Source of the DNA: an uncultured Acidobacteriota bacterium
Lineage (GTDB): Bacteria > Acidobacteriota > Terriglobia > Terriglobales > Acidobacteriaceae
DNA: 64,000 nt
NCBI GenBank assembly: GCA_903832055.1
Contig: CAILAC010000016.1
Location: forward strand, 310,001-374,000
Direction: 5' to 3'
In this document: positions 22,342-31,936 of the stretch, piece after piece
How positions within the stretch are numbered: the stretch's first letter is position 1
Layout of the letters: every line of letters starts with the position of its first letter
Translations under genes and position numbers: made by a program
Notes under the pieces: model-generated
Told to the model about the DNA's origin: nothing
What the model saw: the letters and a program-made list of their open reading frames with translations, nothing else
Databases searched by the model: none

Positions 22342-25300
22342 TTACTGAACCGTCAGCGAGACAGTGGTGGTCCGCGATAGCGTTCCACTCTTGCCGGTGA
22401 TCGTCAGGGTGTAGGTTCCGATTGGGGTTGTGGTAGCTGGGGTGATGTTCAAGGTGGACACTCCCGCTCCGGCAACGGGGGTGAGGCTGAAGACGCCTTT
22501 GCAGCCCGTGGGCAATCCGCTCACGGTAAGCGCCACATTCCCGGTGAATCCGCTGAATGCGCTGACGGTAATCGAATCGGGATTGGTTGTGCCTCTCGTT
22601 GCAGTGAGCGTCGGGGCAGAGGCTGCCACGGCAAAGTCACTGATCGAGATGTTGGCGTTGACCGTTTGGGTTTGAGCGAAGGTGTCCGTCACGGTGAGAA
22701 CCACCGCAAAGACTCCGCTGACCGTTGGCGTACCGTAGATGACCCCTGCAGAGGATACGAGCATGCCAGACGGCAGGTTGGTTGCCGTCCACTTGAGTGC
22801 TCCCACTCCGCCGGTCGCGCTCACTGACCCTTTATAAGAAGTCTTGATGAGCCCGTTGGGCGTGTTGACCGCGCCAAGGACGATGGCAGGAACCGCGCTG
22901 ATGGTAACGGTTTGGTTGTAAGTAGCGGTCTGTCCAAGTTTGTCCTGGACGGTGAGTGTCACATTGAACACGTTGGCGGTCAGAGGTGTGCCTGAGATGA
23001 CTCCGGATGCGCTGATGGACACGCCGTCAGGCAATCCAGTAGCCGACCAGGTCCGTGAGACAACACCGCCCGTGGCCGAGGCTGTTCCCTTGTAAAGATG
23101 GCCGACATACCCTGAGGCCGGAAGGTGAATTGCTCCCAGTACAAGGGCTGCGACGGGGTTGATCTTCAAAGAGCGGTTGACAATCTTTGACTGGCCAACA
23201 CCGTCGGTTACGGTCAAAACGACCGCATAGAGCGCAGCAGTTGAGGGTGTACCGGATATGGTGCCATCGGCTGCCATCGAGACACCGCCCGGCAATCCGA
23301 CAGCTGACCAGGTCAGCGCACCCATTCCACCCGTTGCTGATGCCAAACCGGAGTATGCATAGCCGACATATCCCGAGGTTGGGAAAGTTATCGTGCCGAG
23401 CACAATGGCCGGGGCCGCAGCAATGGTTACAGTTCCAGTGGCGCTCTTTGTCTGACCAATGCCATCGGTCACCGTGAGTGTGACGTGAAACACGCCGGTT
23501 GCTTTGGGACTTCCGGAGATCGTTCCGTCAGACGCAATCGAGACGCCGCCGGGAAGTCCGGTTGCCGTCCAGGTCAATGCGCCAACTCCACCAGAAGCTG
23601 AGGCCGACCCGGAGTATGTACCGTACCGGTATCCGCTGGCTGGCAGATTGATTGCACCCAATGTGATGGTGGGTGGTGCAGCAATCGTCAGGGTGAAGTT
23701 CGAGTGAACCGTTTCCCCAACGCTGTCGCTGACGGAGATGACGACCGTGTAGACCCCGTTCATCCCAGCTGAAGGTGTGCCGCTGATGGAGGTGCCGTCA
23801 AAGCTCAGTGCATTGGGAATGCCGCTGACACTGACCGTAAAGGGACCGACTCCGCCCGCTGGTACAACCGCTGTTGTCGTGTAAGCAACTCCAACCTGGC
23901 CGTCTGGCAATGCGCTCGGACTGCCGAGGCTCAACCCCGGAGCAATCGTCATGGTTGCCGCAGTGCAGTCGCCCTGGTTATCGACTGTTCCGGTGAAGGT
24001 GGCGAGTTCTCCGTTCACCAGCGAATTTGCGGGCGAAACGTAGTTGATTGAGCCAGGAACCGTCGCCGTCTGGCCGCCCGGATTGCCTTTGCCGCCACCG
24101 ATATCAATTGTGGTTGCGCCCACCGACGTAATCACCTTGTTCGTGGCCGAGCAGGCAACTGGAGGGCCGCCAACCGCTGAGATGGTGAGTGTGGCAGTTC
24201 CGGATTGCGAGAAACCTAGATGGTCGATCGCCTGGATGGTGACGGAAGGGGTGCCAGCCTTGGTCGGCGTCCCGGTGATGGCGTTGCCCACGACCGACAA
24301 CCCGTACGTGACAAGTTGGCTGGTCGCATCAGTAAACGTGTATGGTGGAACGCCGCCGGTAATGTTGATGGCCTGGGTATATGCCGTGCCGACAGTCGCT
24401 GGAGCCAGGGTAAACGGATTTGGGAAAGTGATTGGCGAATCTCCCACCACCAGATTGGTTGATCCGCTGGTCGACGTACCATTGGTCGCGTCGGTTACCG
24501 TGATCACGATGGGAAAGGTTCCGACGACCGTCGGGTTACCGCTGATGGTATTGCCGGTCAAAATCAATCCAGCCGGTAAACCCGTCACCGAGTAGGTCAA
24601 AACATCCCCGGGGTTGCCGGGAGTTGCACTGATGACCTGGCTGTAGGGAAGCCCGTACTGTCCTCCACTAATGGAGGCATTCAGCGTGGGCGCAATAGGC
24701 AGGGGCGGTGCCGGCGGAATGACGCCGTCAAAGTTGATGCCTGCATTCTGGGCCACGATGAAAGCGCCCAGGTCGCCTGCACTGGGACCAATCGCACCCG
24801 GCGTGTCGCCGTTGGGGCCAGCCAGCGCTTCATTTGTCAGGGGATCGCGATTGCCCGTGTACTTGTAAAACTCAAAGCGATAGACCACACCGACCGACCC
24901 CGGATCCAAAGCCACACCGGTCAAATCGATCTGCCCGGAGCCTGGGGCGCCCGCGTCCACCTGCAAGAGCTGCCATTCCAGTTGAACCTGGGTCTGCGCC
25001 TTCTTGATGACCGCATTTTCGGCGACCAGGTCTTCCACGGCGACATCCTTCGTGATGCCTGTTGCAGTAACTTTCACCCAGCGCGGCTCGCCAAACTCAT
25101 AGCCGAGCGGCTGCGGGGCAACGATTACTACATTCACCGGGGGGGCCTGGGGAACATTATTGATGACTACGGGAACGCCAACCGTCCAGACCGGGTTCGG
25201 CACTGTAGCCAGAACCGGCGTCAGAGTGCTCGCTCCGGGGGTTGTTTCCACCAGCCACTTGTAGGTCACATTCGGCGTACCGACCGACGTGCTGACGCCA

Positions 25301-25686
25301 AAGTGGTCGCAGGGATAGTTCGGGCCATAGTTCTTTGCACCAAGGGGCCAGCAACTGTCTGATGGGCTAACCGGCAGCGTGCCGGACGGCGTACCAGCCG
25401 ACCAGGCTCCACTGTAAGTCGCCTCATAGACGATCTTGACGCCAGTTGCCGTCGTTGACACGACCGGGTCTCCGTAGCGCTCCATACCGGGCCAGCGGTT
25501 TGCCGCGCCGAAAAGCGAGGTGATTTCTGCAGGGGTAATCCCTTCGATATCAATTTCAAAACCGTGGGCTACTTCGCCCGTGTCGTTCACTACGTCAAAA
25601 TTGGCCAATGAGCCATATACGCCGGCATATGCCGGTAAAACGCCTACGGCGCACATGAGAAGTGCAAACCATAATTTCTTAATCAC
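22342..25686 (-). CDS. Large secreted protein with about seven putative-Ig (He_PIG-like) repeats
   Basis: About 1,114 residues. A signal peptide (KKLWFALLMCAVGVLPAYA) precedes an N-terminal domain of about 340 residues not assigned to a family. It is followed by Ig-like repeats of 75-95 residues with the He_PIG pattern, for example ASGGVGALTWTATGLPGGVS then DGTISGSPKATGVF and VTLTVTDGIGQ. A final C-terminal module reads ISDFAVAASAPTLT...GNVALTVSGLP. Such proteins are cell-surface or matrix adhesins. I prefer GTG at 25686 (MIKKLWF) with GGAAAGAGAGAAAG upstream; an ATG nine codons earlier at 25713 is possible. It is a single-gene unit. Confidence 0.85.
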   Translation of the reverse strand: MIKKLWFALLMCAVGVLPAYAGVYGSLANFDVVNDTGEVAHGFEIDIEGITPAEITSLFGAANRWPGMERYGDPVVSTTATGVKIVYEATYSGAWSAGTPSGTLPVSPSDSCWPLGAKNYGPNYPCDHFGVSTSVGTPNVTYKWLVETTPGASTLTPVLATVPNPVWTVGVPVVINNVPQAPPVNVVIVAPQPLGYEFGEPRWVKVTATGITKDVAVEDLVAENAVIKKAQTQVQLEWQLLQVDAGAPGSGQIDLTGVALDPGSVGVVYRFEFYKYTGNRDPLTNEALAGPNGDTPGAIGPSAGDLGAFIVAQNAGINFDGVIPPAPPLPIAPTLNASISGGQYGLPYSQVISATPGNPGDVLTYSVTGLPAGLILTGNTISGNPTVVGTFPIVITVTDATNGTSTSGSTNLVVGDSPITFPNPFTLAPATVGTAYTQAINITGGVPPYTFTDATSQLVTYGLSVVGNAITGTPTKAGTPSVTIQAIDHLGFSQSGTATLTISAVGGPPVACSATNKVITSVGATTIDIGGGKGNPGGQTATVPGSINYVSPANSLVNGELATFTGTVDNQGDCTAATMTIAPGLSLGSPSALPDGQVGVAYTTTAVVPAGGVGPFTVSVSGIPNALSFDGTSISGTPSAGMNGVYTVVISVSDSVGETVHSNFTLTIAAPPTITLGAINLPASGYRYGTYSGSASASGGVGALTWTATGLPGGVSIASDGTISGSPKATGVFHVTLTVTDGIGQTKSATGTVTIAAAPAIVLGTITFPTSGYVGYAYSGLASATGGMGALTWSAVGLPGGVSMAADGTISGTPSTAALYAVVLTVTDGVGQSKIVNRSLKINPVAALVLGAIHLPASGYVGHLYKGTASATGGVVSRTWSATGLPDGVSISASGVISGTPLTANVFNVTLTVQDKLGQTATYNQTVTISAVPAIVLGAVNTPNGLIKTSYKGSVSATGGVGALKWTATNLPSGMLVSSAGVIYGTPTVSGVFAVVLTVTDTFAQTQTVNANISISDFAVAASAPTLTATRGTTNPDSITVSAFSGFTGNVALTVSGLPTGCKGVFSLTPVAGAGVSTLNITPATTTPIGTYTLTITGKSGTLSRTTTVSLTVQ

Positions 25687-26404
25687 AGTACTTTCTCTCT
25701 TTCCGTACTTCATCTACTAGCTGAAATTCCCTGACTTGAATGATCGGTATCGATTAAGAGCGGTTCACGTCCCAATTCGGAGAATCAATTTCACTCGACT
25801 CCCTTCCCAACCACTGACTACCCTCGCTACAGCAAACTCCGCGTCCCTCATCCGATCTTTGGTCGGACCCGTTCTGAACTTCTCAGTCGGAGGCTTTTGG
25901 GAACATGTCGTGATCTGACTGTTCCGTTTCGACTGCGACCAACGACTCACGGAATGCGTCGCGGATCGACGAACACATCTTCCGCAAACCAACTTCTCTT
26001 GTGTAGGGGCTCAATGACCGGCAAAAAATAGTCGAAAAAACGATTAATTAAGCAAATTGATGAATTATTTTTTGAAAATAATCGGAACTGTTCAGATGCA
26101 GCAGTCTTCCTGCTTCAAAACATGCACAGTTCCGCCCAATCTTCTTGGGGAAATGTACTGACAAACCAACATGCTGTCAGAGAGTTTGCAAATCCTGTGA
26201 GTGCCCCCGCGGCATGTCTTTCCCGCTGACCGAACTGCGCCTGGAGATTTTGAATGAACTGAAGTGCCGACGAAAGCCTTCGGTAAGAGGCTATTTGTTC
26301 ACGCAGGAGAATCAATCAATAGACCGAATCCTCTGGCGAAGCGATGGAGCCTCCAGCTCTGATTGCGCGACTTATGCGGTCACTGGCTGCAGGCGCCAAC
26401 CGCT
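25687..26404. other. Long intergenic region between uxaC and the Ig-repeat gene
   Basis: No supported gene; short frames here lack ribosome sites and recognisable motifs. An AT-rich stretch lies at about 26020-26082. A 9-bp inverted repeat (CGGAACTGT at 26083-26091 with ACAGTTCCG at 26126-26134) borders it and could end minus-strand transcription from uxaC. The Ig-gene promoter should lie in the left part. Confidence 0.5.
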
Positions 26405-27796
26405 TTAGAGTCGATACGCTCTCTTCACCAGCCCGTAGGTCAGCTCCCAGGCCACTTCAAACGCTTCATCTTCTTCAATGCGATGCTCGCTCACGAGCCG
26501 GGCGAGGAAGGCGCAATCGGTGCGTCTCGCGACGTCGTGGCGCGCCGGTATGGAGAGAAAAGCACGAGTATCGTCATTGAAGCCGACGGTATTGTAAAAG
26601 CCCGCCGTCTCGGTCGCCTGTTCGCGGAAGCGCATCATCCCTTCAGGACTATCGTGGAACCACCAGGGAGGGCCGAGTCGCAGGCAGGGGTAGTGCCCGG
26701 CGAGCGGAGCGAGTTCGCGGCTGTAGGTGGTTTCGTCAAGCGTGAAGAGGATGATCGTCAGGTCGCGCTCGTTGCCGAACTGATCAAGCAGCGGGCGCAG
26801 AGCGTCAACGTAGTTGGTGGGCGTGGGAATATCGGCGCCGATGTCGCGGCCGTAGCGTTCAAAGAGCTTCTCATTATGATTACGCGCGCTGCCGGGGTGA
26901 ATCTGCATGACCAGCCCATCCTCGACGCTCATGCGCGCCATCTCGGTGAGCATCTGGGCGCGGAACATCTCAGCCTGGTGCGCGTCTGAATGACCAGAGA
27001 TTACCTGCTGAAACAGCTTTGCAGCGTCGCCGGGAGCAAGGTTGGCGGTACGGGCCGTTGGATGCCCATGGTCTGTCGCGGTGCAACCGAGCGCGCGAAA
27101 ACGGGCGCGAGCCTTTCTCAGGGCGGCAAGATAGCCTTGCCAGCTGTGCGCATCTTCGCCGGTCTGTTCACCGAGGAGCGTGATGTTTTCACGAAAACCG
27201 GCAAACTCGGGGTCGACGACCGCATCTGGCCGAAAGGTAGGAAGAATTCTTCCCTGCCAGCCGGAATTCTGAATCGCGATATGATCGGGCAGCAGGTCAA
27301 CCGCAGCATCGGTCGTGGCGAGAACTTCGATATGAAAGCGCTCGTAAAGGGCGCGGGGCAGAAACTCCGGTGTCTGGAGCATCTCTGCAATGGTGTCGAA
27401 GTACAGGTCAGAGGTCGCCGCGGAAAGGCGCTCCTGCATTCCGAAGAGTTCCTGGAAGACAAAGTCGAGCCAAAGGCGAGTCGGTGTCCCGCGAAACAGG
27501 TGGTAGTGGCTGGCAAAGATGCGCCAGACTTTGCGGGGGTCTTTTACGTGCTCGACGCCAATTTCCAGGTCGTCCAGAGACACACCCTGGCTGTAGAGCA
27601 TGCGAAAGACATAGTGGTCTGGCTGCACGAGCAGCTTTGCCGGGTCGGGGAAGGGTTCGTTTTTCGCAAACCATGATGCCTGTGTATGTCCGTGCGGACT
27701 GACGATCGGCAGATTCCTTACGTGCTCGTAGAGCGCTCTCGCAATTCTCCGCGCACTCGGTTCGCTGGGAAACAAACGGTCTTCATTGAGGAGCAT
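26405..27796 (-). CDS. uxaC: Uronate isomerase (glucuronate/galacturonate isomerase)
   Basis: Cytosolic enzyme converting D-glucuronate to D-fructuronate and D-galacturonate to D-tagaturonate, the first step of hexuronate breakdown. The 463-residue product has the family's metal-binding H-x-H in IVSPHGHTQASWFA near residue 35, DHYVFRMLYSQG, and a C-terminal SIPARHDVARR segment typical of UxaC. Full length. It is the last gene of a minus-strand run, 42 bp after gnd, behind a GH79 glycosidase that could release uronates. The next enzymes (uxuA, uxaA) are encoded 22 kb away. No uxuB or uxaB reductase is in the window. Confidence 0.95.
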   Translation of the reverse strand: MLLNEDRLFPSEPSARRIARALYEHVRNLPIVSPHGHTQASWFAKNEPFPDPAKLLVQPDHYVFRMLYSQGVSLDDLEIGVEHVKDPRKVWRIFASHYHLFRGTPTRLWLDFVFQELFGMQERLSAATSDLYFDTIAEMLQTPEFLPRALYERFHIEVLATTDAAVDLLPDHIAIQNSGWQGRILPTFRPDAVVDPEFAGFRENITLLGEQTGEDAHSWQGYLAALRKARARFRALGCTATDHGHPTARTANLAPGDAAKLFQQVISGHSDAHQAEMFRAQMLTEMARMSVEDGLVMQIHPGSARNHNEKLFERYGRDIGADIPTPTNYVDALRPLLDQFGNERDLTIILFTLDETTYSRELAPLAGHYPCLRLGPPWWFHDSPEGMMRFREQATETAGFYNTVGFNDDTRAFLSIPARHDVARRTDCAFLARLVSEHRIEEDEAFEVAWELTYGLVKRAYRL

Positions 27797-27838
27797 AGGT
27801 CACATTTCTCCGTTTCAGGCGCGGGCCAGTCCGACTTT

Positions 27839-29299
27839 TTAGACGTTATAGGTCGTGGACGAGACGCGTCCACCACGGCCGGTCCAGTTGGCGTGAAAGA
27901 ACTGGCCTCGCGGCTGGTCAATGCGCTCGAACGTATGAGCGCCAAAGAAGTCGCGTTGCGCCTGAAGCAGATTTGCCGGCAGGCGATTGGCCCTGTAGCC
28001 ATCAAAGAAGGCGAGAGCCGATGAGAACGCTGGCGTGGGCACGCCGGCCTCAATGGCATGTATCAGCGCCTTGCGCCACGACGCCTGATAGCTGTTGATT
28101 GCATTTGAAAAGAAGCTGTCAAGAAGCAGATTTTTGAGTGCCGGATTGCGATCAAACGCCTCTTTGATGCCCTCAAGGAAGCGGCTCCGAATGATGCAGC
28201 CGCCGCGCCACATCAGCGCGATGCCGCCGAAATTCAGGTGCCAGTTATTTTCCTTTGCAGCCGCCTGGAGCAGCATGTAGCCCTGCGCGTAGGAGATGAT
28301 CTTGGAGCAATAGAGGGCGCGGCGCACCTCTTCAATGAAAGCAGCTCGATCTGCAATCGCCGGACTGGAGTCTGGTCCCACAAGGATCCCGGAGGCGACG
28401 ACGCGCTGATCCTTCAGCGCCGACAGGCAGCGCGCAAAGACGCTCTCGCCGATAAGCGTGAGAGGCTGGCCCAGATCGAGGGCGCTGATCGCAGTCCATT
28501 TGCCTGTGCCCTTCTGGCCCGCCGCATCGAGTATCTTGTCGACAAGCGGATTGCCGTCTTCGTCTTTGTGAGCAAATATCTGGCTGGATATTTCGATGAG
28601 GTAGCTGTCGAGTTCACCCTTGTTCCAGTCTGCAAAGACCTCATGCAGCTCGTCTGCCGACAAACCGAGGCCGCGATGGAGCAGGTCGTATGCCTCGCAG
28701 ATCAGCTGCATGTCGCCGTATTCAATGCCGTTGTGCACCATCTTGACGTAGTGCCCTGCGCCCTCTTCCCCGACCCAGTCGCAACACGGGGTTCCATCCT
28801 GAACCTTGGCAGAGATGGCCTGGAAAATGCTCTTCACATGCGGCCACGCCGCCGGATTGCCGCCGGGCATGATCGATGGGCCGCGGCGGGCACCTTCTTC
28901 GCCGCCTGAAACTCCCGTGCCGACGAAAAGAATCCCCTTCGACGCCAGGTCGCGTGTCCGCCGATTGGTGTCGGTGTAGAGCGAATTGCCGCCGTCAATG
29001 ATGATGTCGCCTGAAGCGAGATGAGGAAGCAGTTGCGCAATCATCTGGTCAACCGTGTCCCCTGCCTTGACCATCAACATGATGCGACGCGGGCTCTGCA
29101 GCTGGCCTACCAGTTGCTCAATGGAGTGCGCCCCGACGATCTCCGTTCCCTTTGCCTCATGCGCCAGGAACTCATCTACCTTCGAAACCGTGCGGTTGTA
29201 CACGGCAACCTTGAAGCCGTGGTCATTCATGTTCAGAACAAGGTTCTGGCCCATGACAGCAAGGCCGATCAGGCCGATATCGCAAAGGGACGTTGACAT
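27839..29299 (-). CDS. gnd: 6-phosphogluconate dehydrogenase, decarboxylating
   Basis: Oxidises 6-phosphogluconate to ribulose 5-phosphate and CO2 with NAD(P) in the cytosol (pentose phosphate pathway). 486 residues, close to the long-chain family length. Motifs: nucleotide-binding GLAVMGQNLVLNMNDHG, IIDGGNSLYTDT, the substrate-binding GTGVSGGEEGARRGPSIMPGG and catalytic GHYVKMVHNGIEYGDMQ. The start at 29299 is chosen for GAGGAG six bases upstream and because it begins right before the Rossmann motif. Co-directional with gluconokinase upstream, so the pair converts gluconate to ribulose 5-phosphate. Confidence 0.97.
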   Translation of the reverse strand: MSTSLCDIGLIGLAVMGQNLVLNMNDHGFKVAVYNRTVSKVDEFLAHEAKGTEIVGAHSIEQLVGQLQSPRRIMLMVKAGDTVDQMIAQLLPHLASGDIIIDGGNSLYTDTNRRTRDLASKGILFVGTGVSGGEEGARRGPSIMPGGNPAAWPHVKSIFQAISAKVQDGTPCCDWVGEEGAGHYVKMVHNGIEYGDMQLICEAYDLLHRGLGLSADELHEVFADWNKGELDSYLIEISSQIFAHKDEDGNPLVDKILDAAGQKGTGKWTAISALDLGQPLTLIGESVFARCLSALKDQRVVASGILVGPDSSPAIADRAAFIEEVRRALYCSKIISYAQGYMLLQAAAKENNWHLNFGGIALMWRGGCIIRSRFLEGIKEAFDRNPALKNLLLDSFFSNAINSYQASWRKALIHAIEAGVPTPAFSSALAFFDGYRANRLPANLLQAQRDFFGAHTFERIDQPRGQFFHANWTGRGGRVSSTTYNV

Positions 29300-29442
29300 A
29301 GAAACTCCTCGGATTGAGAGACGGTTCGTGAGAGCAGAATAAACAGTGGTTCGCTTACCCGACTGCAATTTATCCGGGATTGATGCACTGCCACTTGCCC
29401 GGAGGGCTTGCCGATCATCTGGGTGAATCTACTGCTTCATCC

Positions 29443-31023
29443 TCATTGCTGGCAAGCTGCGTTGTGGGCCGCTGGGAAAGCAAGGAAGGTGATGCTGGCG
29501 GGGGCAAAGGTCAGCTTGCCTGGGCGGGTTGGCGCTCCATTGAGCGCAGGCAGGGCATCGTCTGAACCCAGCTTCAATTCGACTCCATTCAATTGAACTT
29601 GCTTGGCCATCGGGTCTTGCGCGGAGAGAGTGTAGCGCTCGGATGCGCCTGCGACATCAAGTGACTGAGCCTCTTTGCCATCGGCGTTGATAACCAGCAG
29701 CGTCACTCCTCCCGGCCGCTGACGCAGGCACTGCGCGTAGATATGCAGGTTGGGCGAGGGCGAGGGGCCAGGGTCGAGAACCGTAGCTCCCATCAGCCTG
29801 CGCCAGAGCAGCGCAGCCCAATAATTGGGGCGAGGCTCATAGGTCTTTTCATCAAGAAGTCCGTAATCGCTCGCAGCAAGAGTGTTGTGGAGATGCACCT
29901 TGACGCCGCGCCTCGCCAGATCGCCCAGTTGGTTGAGATACCGGAAGGTGTCGAGATAGGTCGAGGCCCAGCGATCGCCACCGCAGGCAGCCTGCGCAGT
30001 CTCGGTGTTCCACATGGGAGTACCGGGAGCAAAACGGTCTCGAAACGCACCGTAGACCTGCTGGCTTTGGCCGCCGCGAGCAAGCCAATCGGCCGAGAGC
30101 GCCGCGTCAGCTGTGGTGGTCGCCGAAGCGCCAAATACTCCGCAGCGGCTGGAGACCGCGCCGTACGTGTGATACGAAAATGCATCGAAAACCGGCCCGG
30201 TAACAGTGAGAATATCGTCCGTCTTCATCATCTTCATGGAGACGGGCATGATCGGCGAACCCTCGCCGACTCCTCCCGGTCCGAGGAAAAGCATCGCGGG
30301 CGCAGCCTTTTTGGCGAAGGAGCGAAACACCGCAATGTCACGGCCAAAGGCGGCTGCATCGTATCCCTTGGGAGCGCCGCCGATTTCTGGCATCGTCGGC
30401 TCGTTCATGAATTCTGCTGCGGCAATGTGGCCGCCAACCGACTTGGTGTAATTGAAAATCTTCTCGGCCTGCTCCGGAGTCCAGACACCAGCAGCGTCGC
30501 GCGTGCCGGCACTTACCGAGAACGAAGTCACAATCTCCGCTCCCACAGCATTGGAGAAATCAACCACTCCCTTCCATTGCTGGCGCGTGAGAACACCCTT
30601 GAATCCTTCCGGGGCCTTTGCCGGTGCCGGTTCATCAGAGTCCTGAAAGAACGTGGTGTTAGCCCAGGTGCCGCTTACTCGCACATAGGCAGGCGCGAGA
30701 GCCGCAGCCAGCTTGCGCAGACGCGGCACATACAGATTGATTGGCTGTCGGTACTCGTAGAGTGATGGATCCATACCCGCAGGGGCATTCGCACTGGATG
30801 TGCTCACTTCTGCCTTGCTGGCATAGGGCTTCCAGAATCGGCCACCAGTTACCTCAACCATCTCGATGTTGTAAGACTGAAATCGCTCATCGACAGAGCC
30901 AATCCGTTTCAACGTTGAGGGAGTGAATTTGGAGGCAGCCGGGGGTGCAGCGATGCAATTCGCGCTGCTCAGGGCTATCAATAATCCGCTTGCAATCAGC
31001 GCTGGATTAAGCAACTCTTTCAT
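29443..31023 (-). CDS. Secreted glycoside hydrolase, GH79-like (beta-glucuronidase/heparanase type)
   Basis: 526 residues with a signal peptide (PALIASGLLIALSSANCIAA). A TIM-barrel clan A pattern is present: acid/base Glu in AAAEFMNEPTMP and nucleophile Glu in MWNTETAQAACGG, then a C-terminal beta domain. The sequence RVSGTWANTTFF before the first catalytic motif fits GH79. The enzyme would release glucuronate or related residues from polysaccharide or proteoglycan-like material in the periplasm or outside. It lies between gluconokinase and gnd and upstream of uxaC, matching a uronate-feeding role. Exact substrate unknown. Confidence 0.82.
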   Translation of the reverse strand: MKELLNPALIASGLLIALSSANCIAAPPAASKFTPSTLKRIGSVDERFQSYNIEMVEVTGGRFWKPYASKAEVSTSSANAPAGMDPSLYEYRQPINLYVPRLRKLAAALAPAYVRVSGTWANTTFFQDSDEPAPAKAPEGFKGVLTRQQWKGVVDFSNAVGAEIVTSFSVSAGTRDAAGVWTPEQAEKIFNYTKSVGGHIAAAEFMNEPTMPEIGGAPKGYDAAAFGRDIAVFRSFAKKAAPAMLFLGPGGVGEGSPIMPVSMKMMKTDDILTVTGPVFDAFSYHTYGAVSSRCGVFGASATTTADAALSADWLARGGQSQQVYGAFRDRFAPGTPMWNTETAQAACGGDRWASTYLDTFRYLNQLGDLARRGVKVHLHNTLAASDYGLLDEKTYEPRPNYWAALLWRRLMGATVLDPGPSPSPNLHIYAQCLRQRPGGVTLLVINADGKEAQSLDVAGASERYTLSAQDPMAKQVQLNGVELKLGSDDALPALNGAPTRPGKLTFAPASITFLAFPAAHNAACQQ

Positions 31024-31130
31024 TCCTTTTTCCTTCCATTTCTGTCTGGTGCTGCGATCTGGTTTTGAGTAATTTGCGTGTTTGCCTTCAAGGCTAAAAA
31101 TGCGTTTACCTGGTTGCCACTCAGCTCAGG

Positions 31131-31637
31131 TTATGCTGCAAAGCCTGATGCCTGTAGCCGTTTGAATATCTCGTTGACCGTCTGCTCCGGAGTTCCTTCG
31201 ACGGAGACGGGCCATGCTGTGGAGGATTCTTCAAGTGTCGCCAGCTGGCTGTCGAGCAGGTTCGGATTCATGTACTGGTGACTGCGTGCATGAATGCGCT
31301 CACGGAGCACCTGCACAGGTGCGTGCAATGCAACAAACTGCACCTTACCCATGCCCAGTCCTTGCGTAAGCTGTTCGCGATAAGTACTCTTCAGCGCAGA
31401 GCAGGCCAGAATCGCGCTCTTCTCCTGCTGAAGATAGTTCGCCAGGAGGCCATTGAGCACAGCCAGCCAAGGCCTGCGATCAGCATCCGTGAGCGGAATT
31501 CCTGACGCCATCTTTTCTCGATTTGATTCGGGGTGGTAGTCGTCGGCGTCTTCAAACTGCCATCCGGTGCGCTCGGCGAGGATCTTTCCGATGGTGGTCT
31601 TACCCACACCGCTGACACCCATCAAAATCAGGATCAT
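31131..31637 (-). CDS. gntK: Gluconokinase
   Basis: Phosphorylates D-gluconate to 6-phosphogluconate. 168 residues, the usual length of the thermoresistant-type P-loop kinase. Walker A GVSGVGKTTIG near the N-terminus, DADDYHPESNREKMASGIPLTD (gluconate-binding and catalytic) and ACSALKSTYREQL are all diagnostic. The start at 31637 (MILILMG) is preferred: GGGAG lies eight bases upstream, whereas the longer frame has no ribosome site. It is followed by GH79 and gnd and preceded, about 300 bp away, by a PQQ dehydrogenase that could generate its substrate. Confidence 0.95.
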   Translation of the reverse strand: MILILMGVSGVGKTTIGKILAERTGWQFEDADDYHPESNREKMASGIPLTDADRRPWLAVLNGLLANYLQQEKSAILACSALKSTYREQLTQGLGMGKVQFVALHAPVQVLRERIHARSHQYMNPNLLDSQLATLEESSTAWPVSVEGTPEQTVNEIFKRLQASGFAA

Positions 31638-31936
31638 TTCATAACTCCCATGAATCTTCGGCGTTTGGCCCACAATGCCAAAGCCTGGGTTCAAAACAAG
31701 ACATCATTTTTGAGAGCGTCGGCGACTGTATAGAGTTGAATACCCGGTGCCCTGTTCAGAGCATCAACCGAAGTGTTACGAAGCCATGCGGTTGAACAGC
31801 CGGTAACTGCAACGGTTGCACTCGTCCGCATCATGCATTTGCGTCTTGTCATCTCTCTCATGGACGATTTGTTTCCTTCCCGTTCTCACTTGAAAATCGG
31901 TGATAGCTGATGAATCCTGGACCCTGTCTCCTAACT

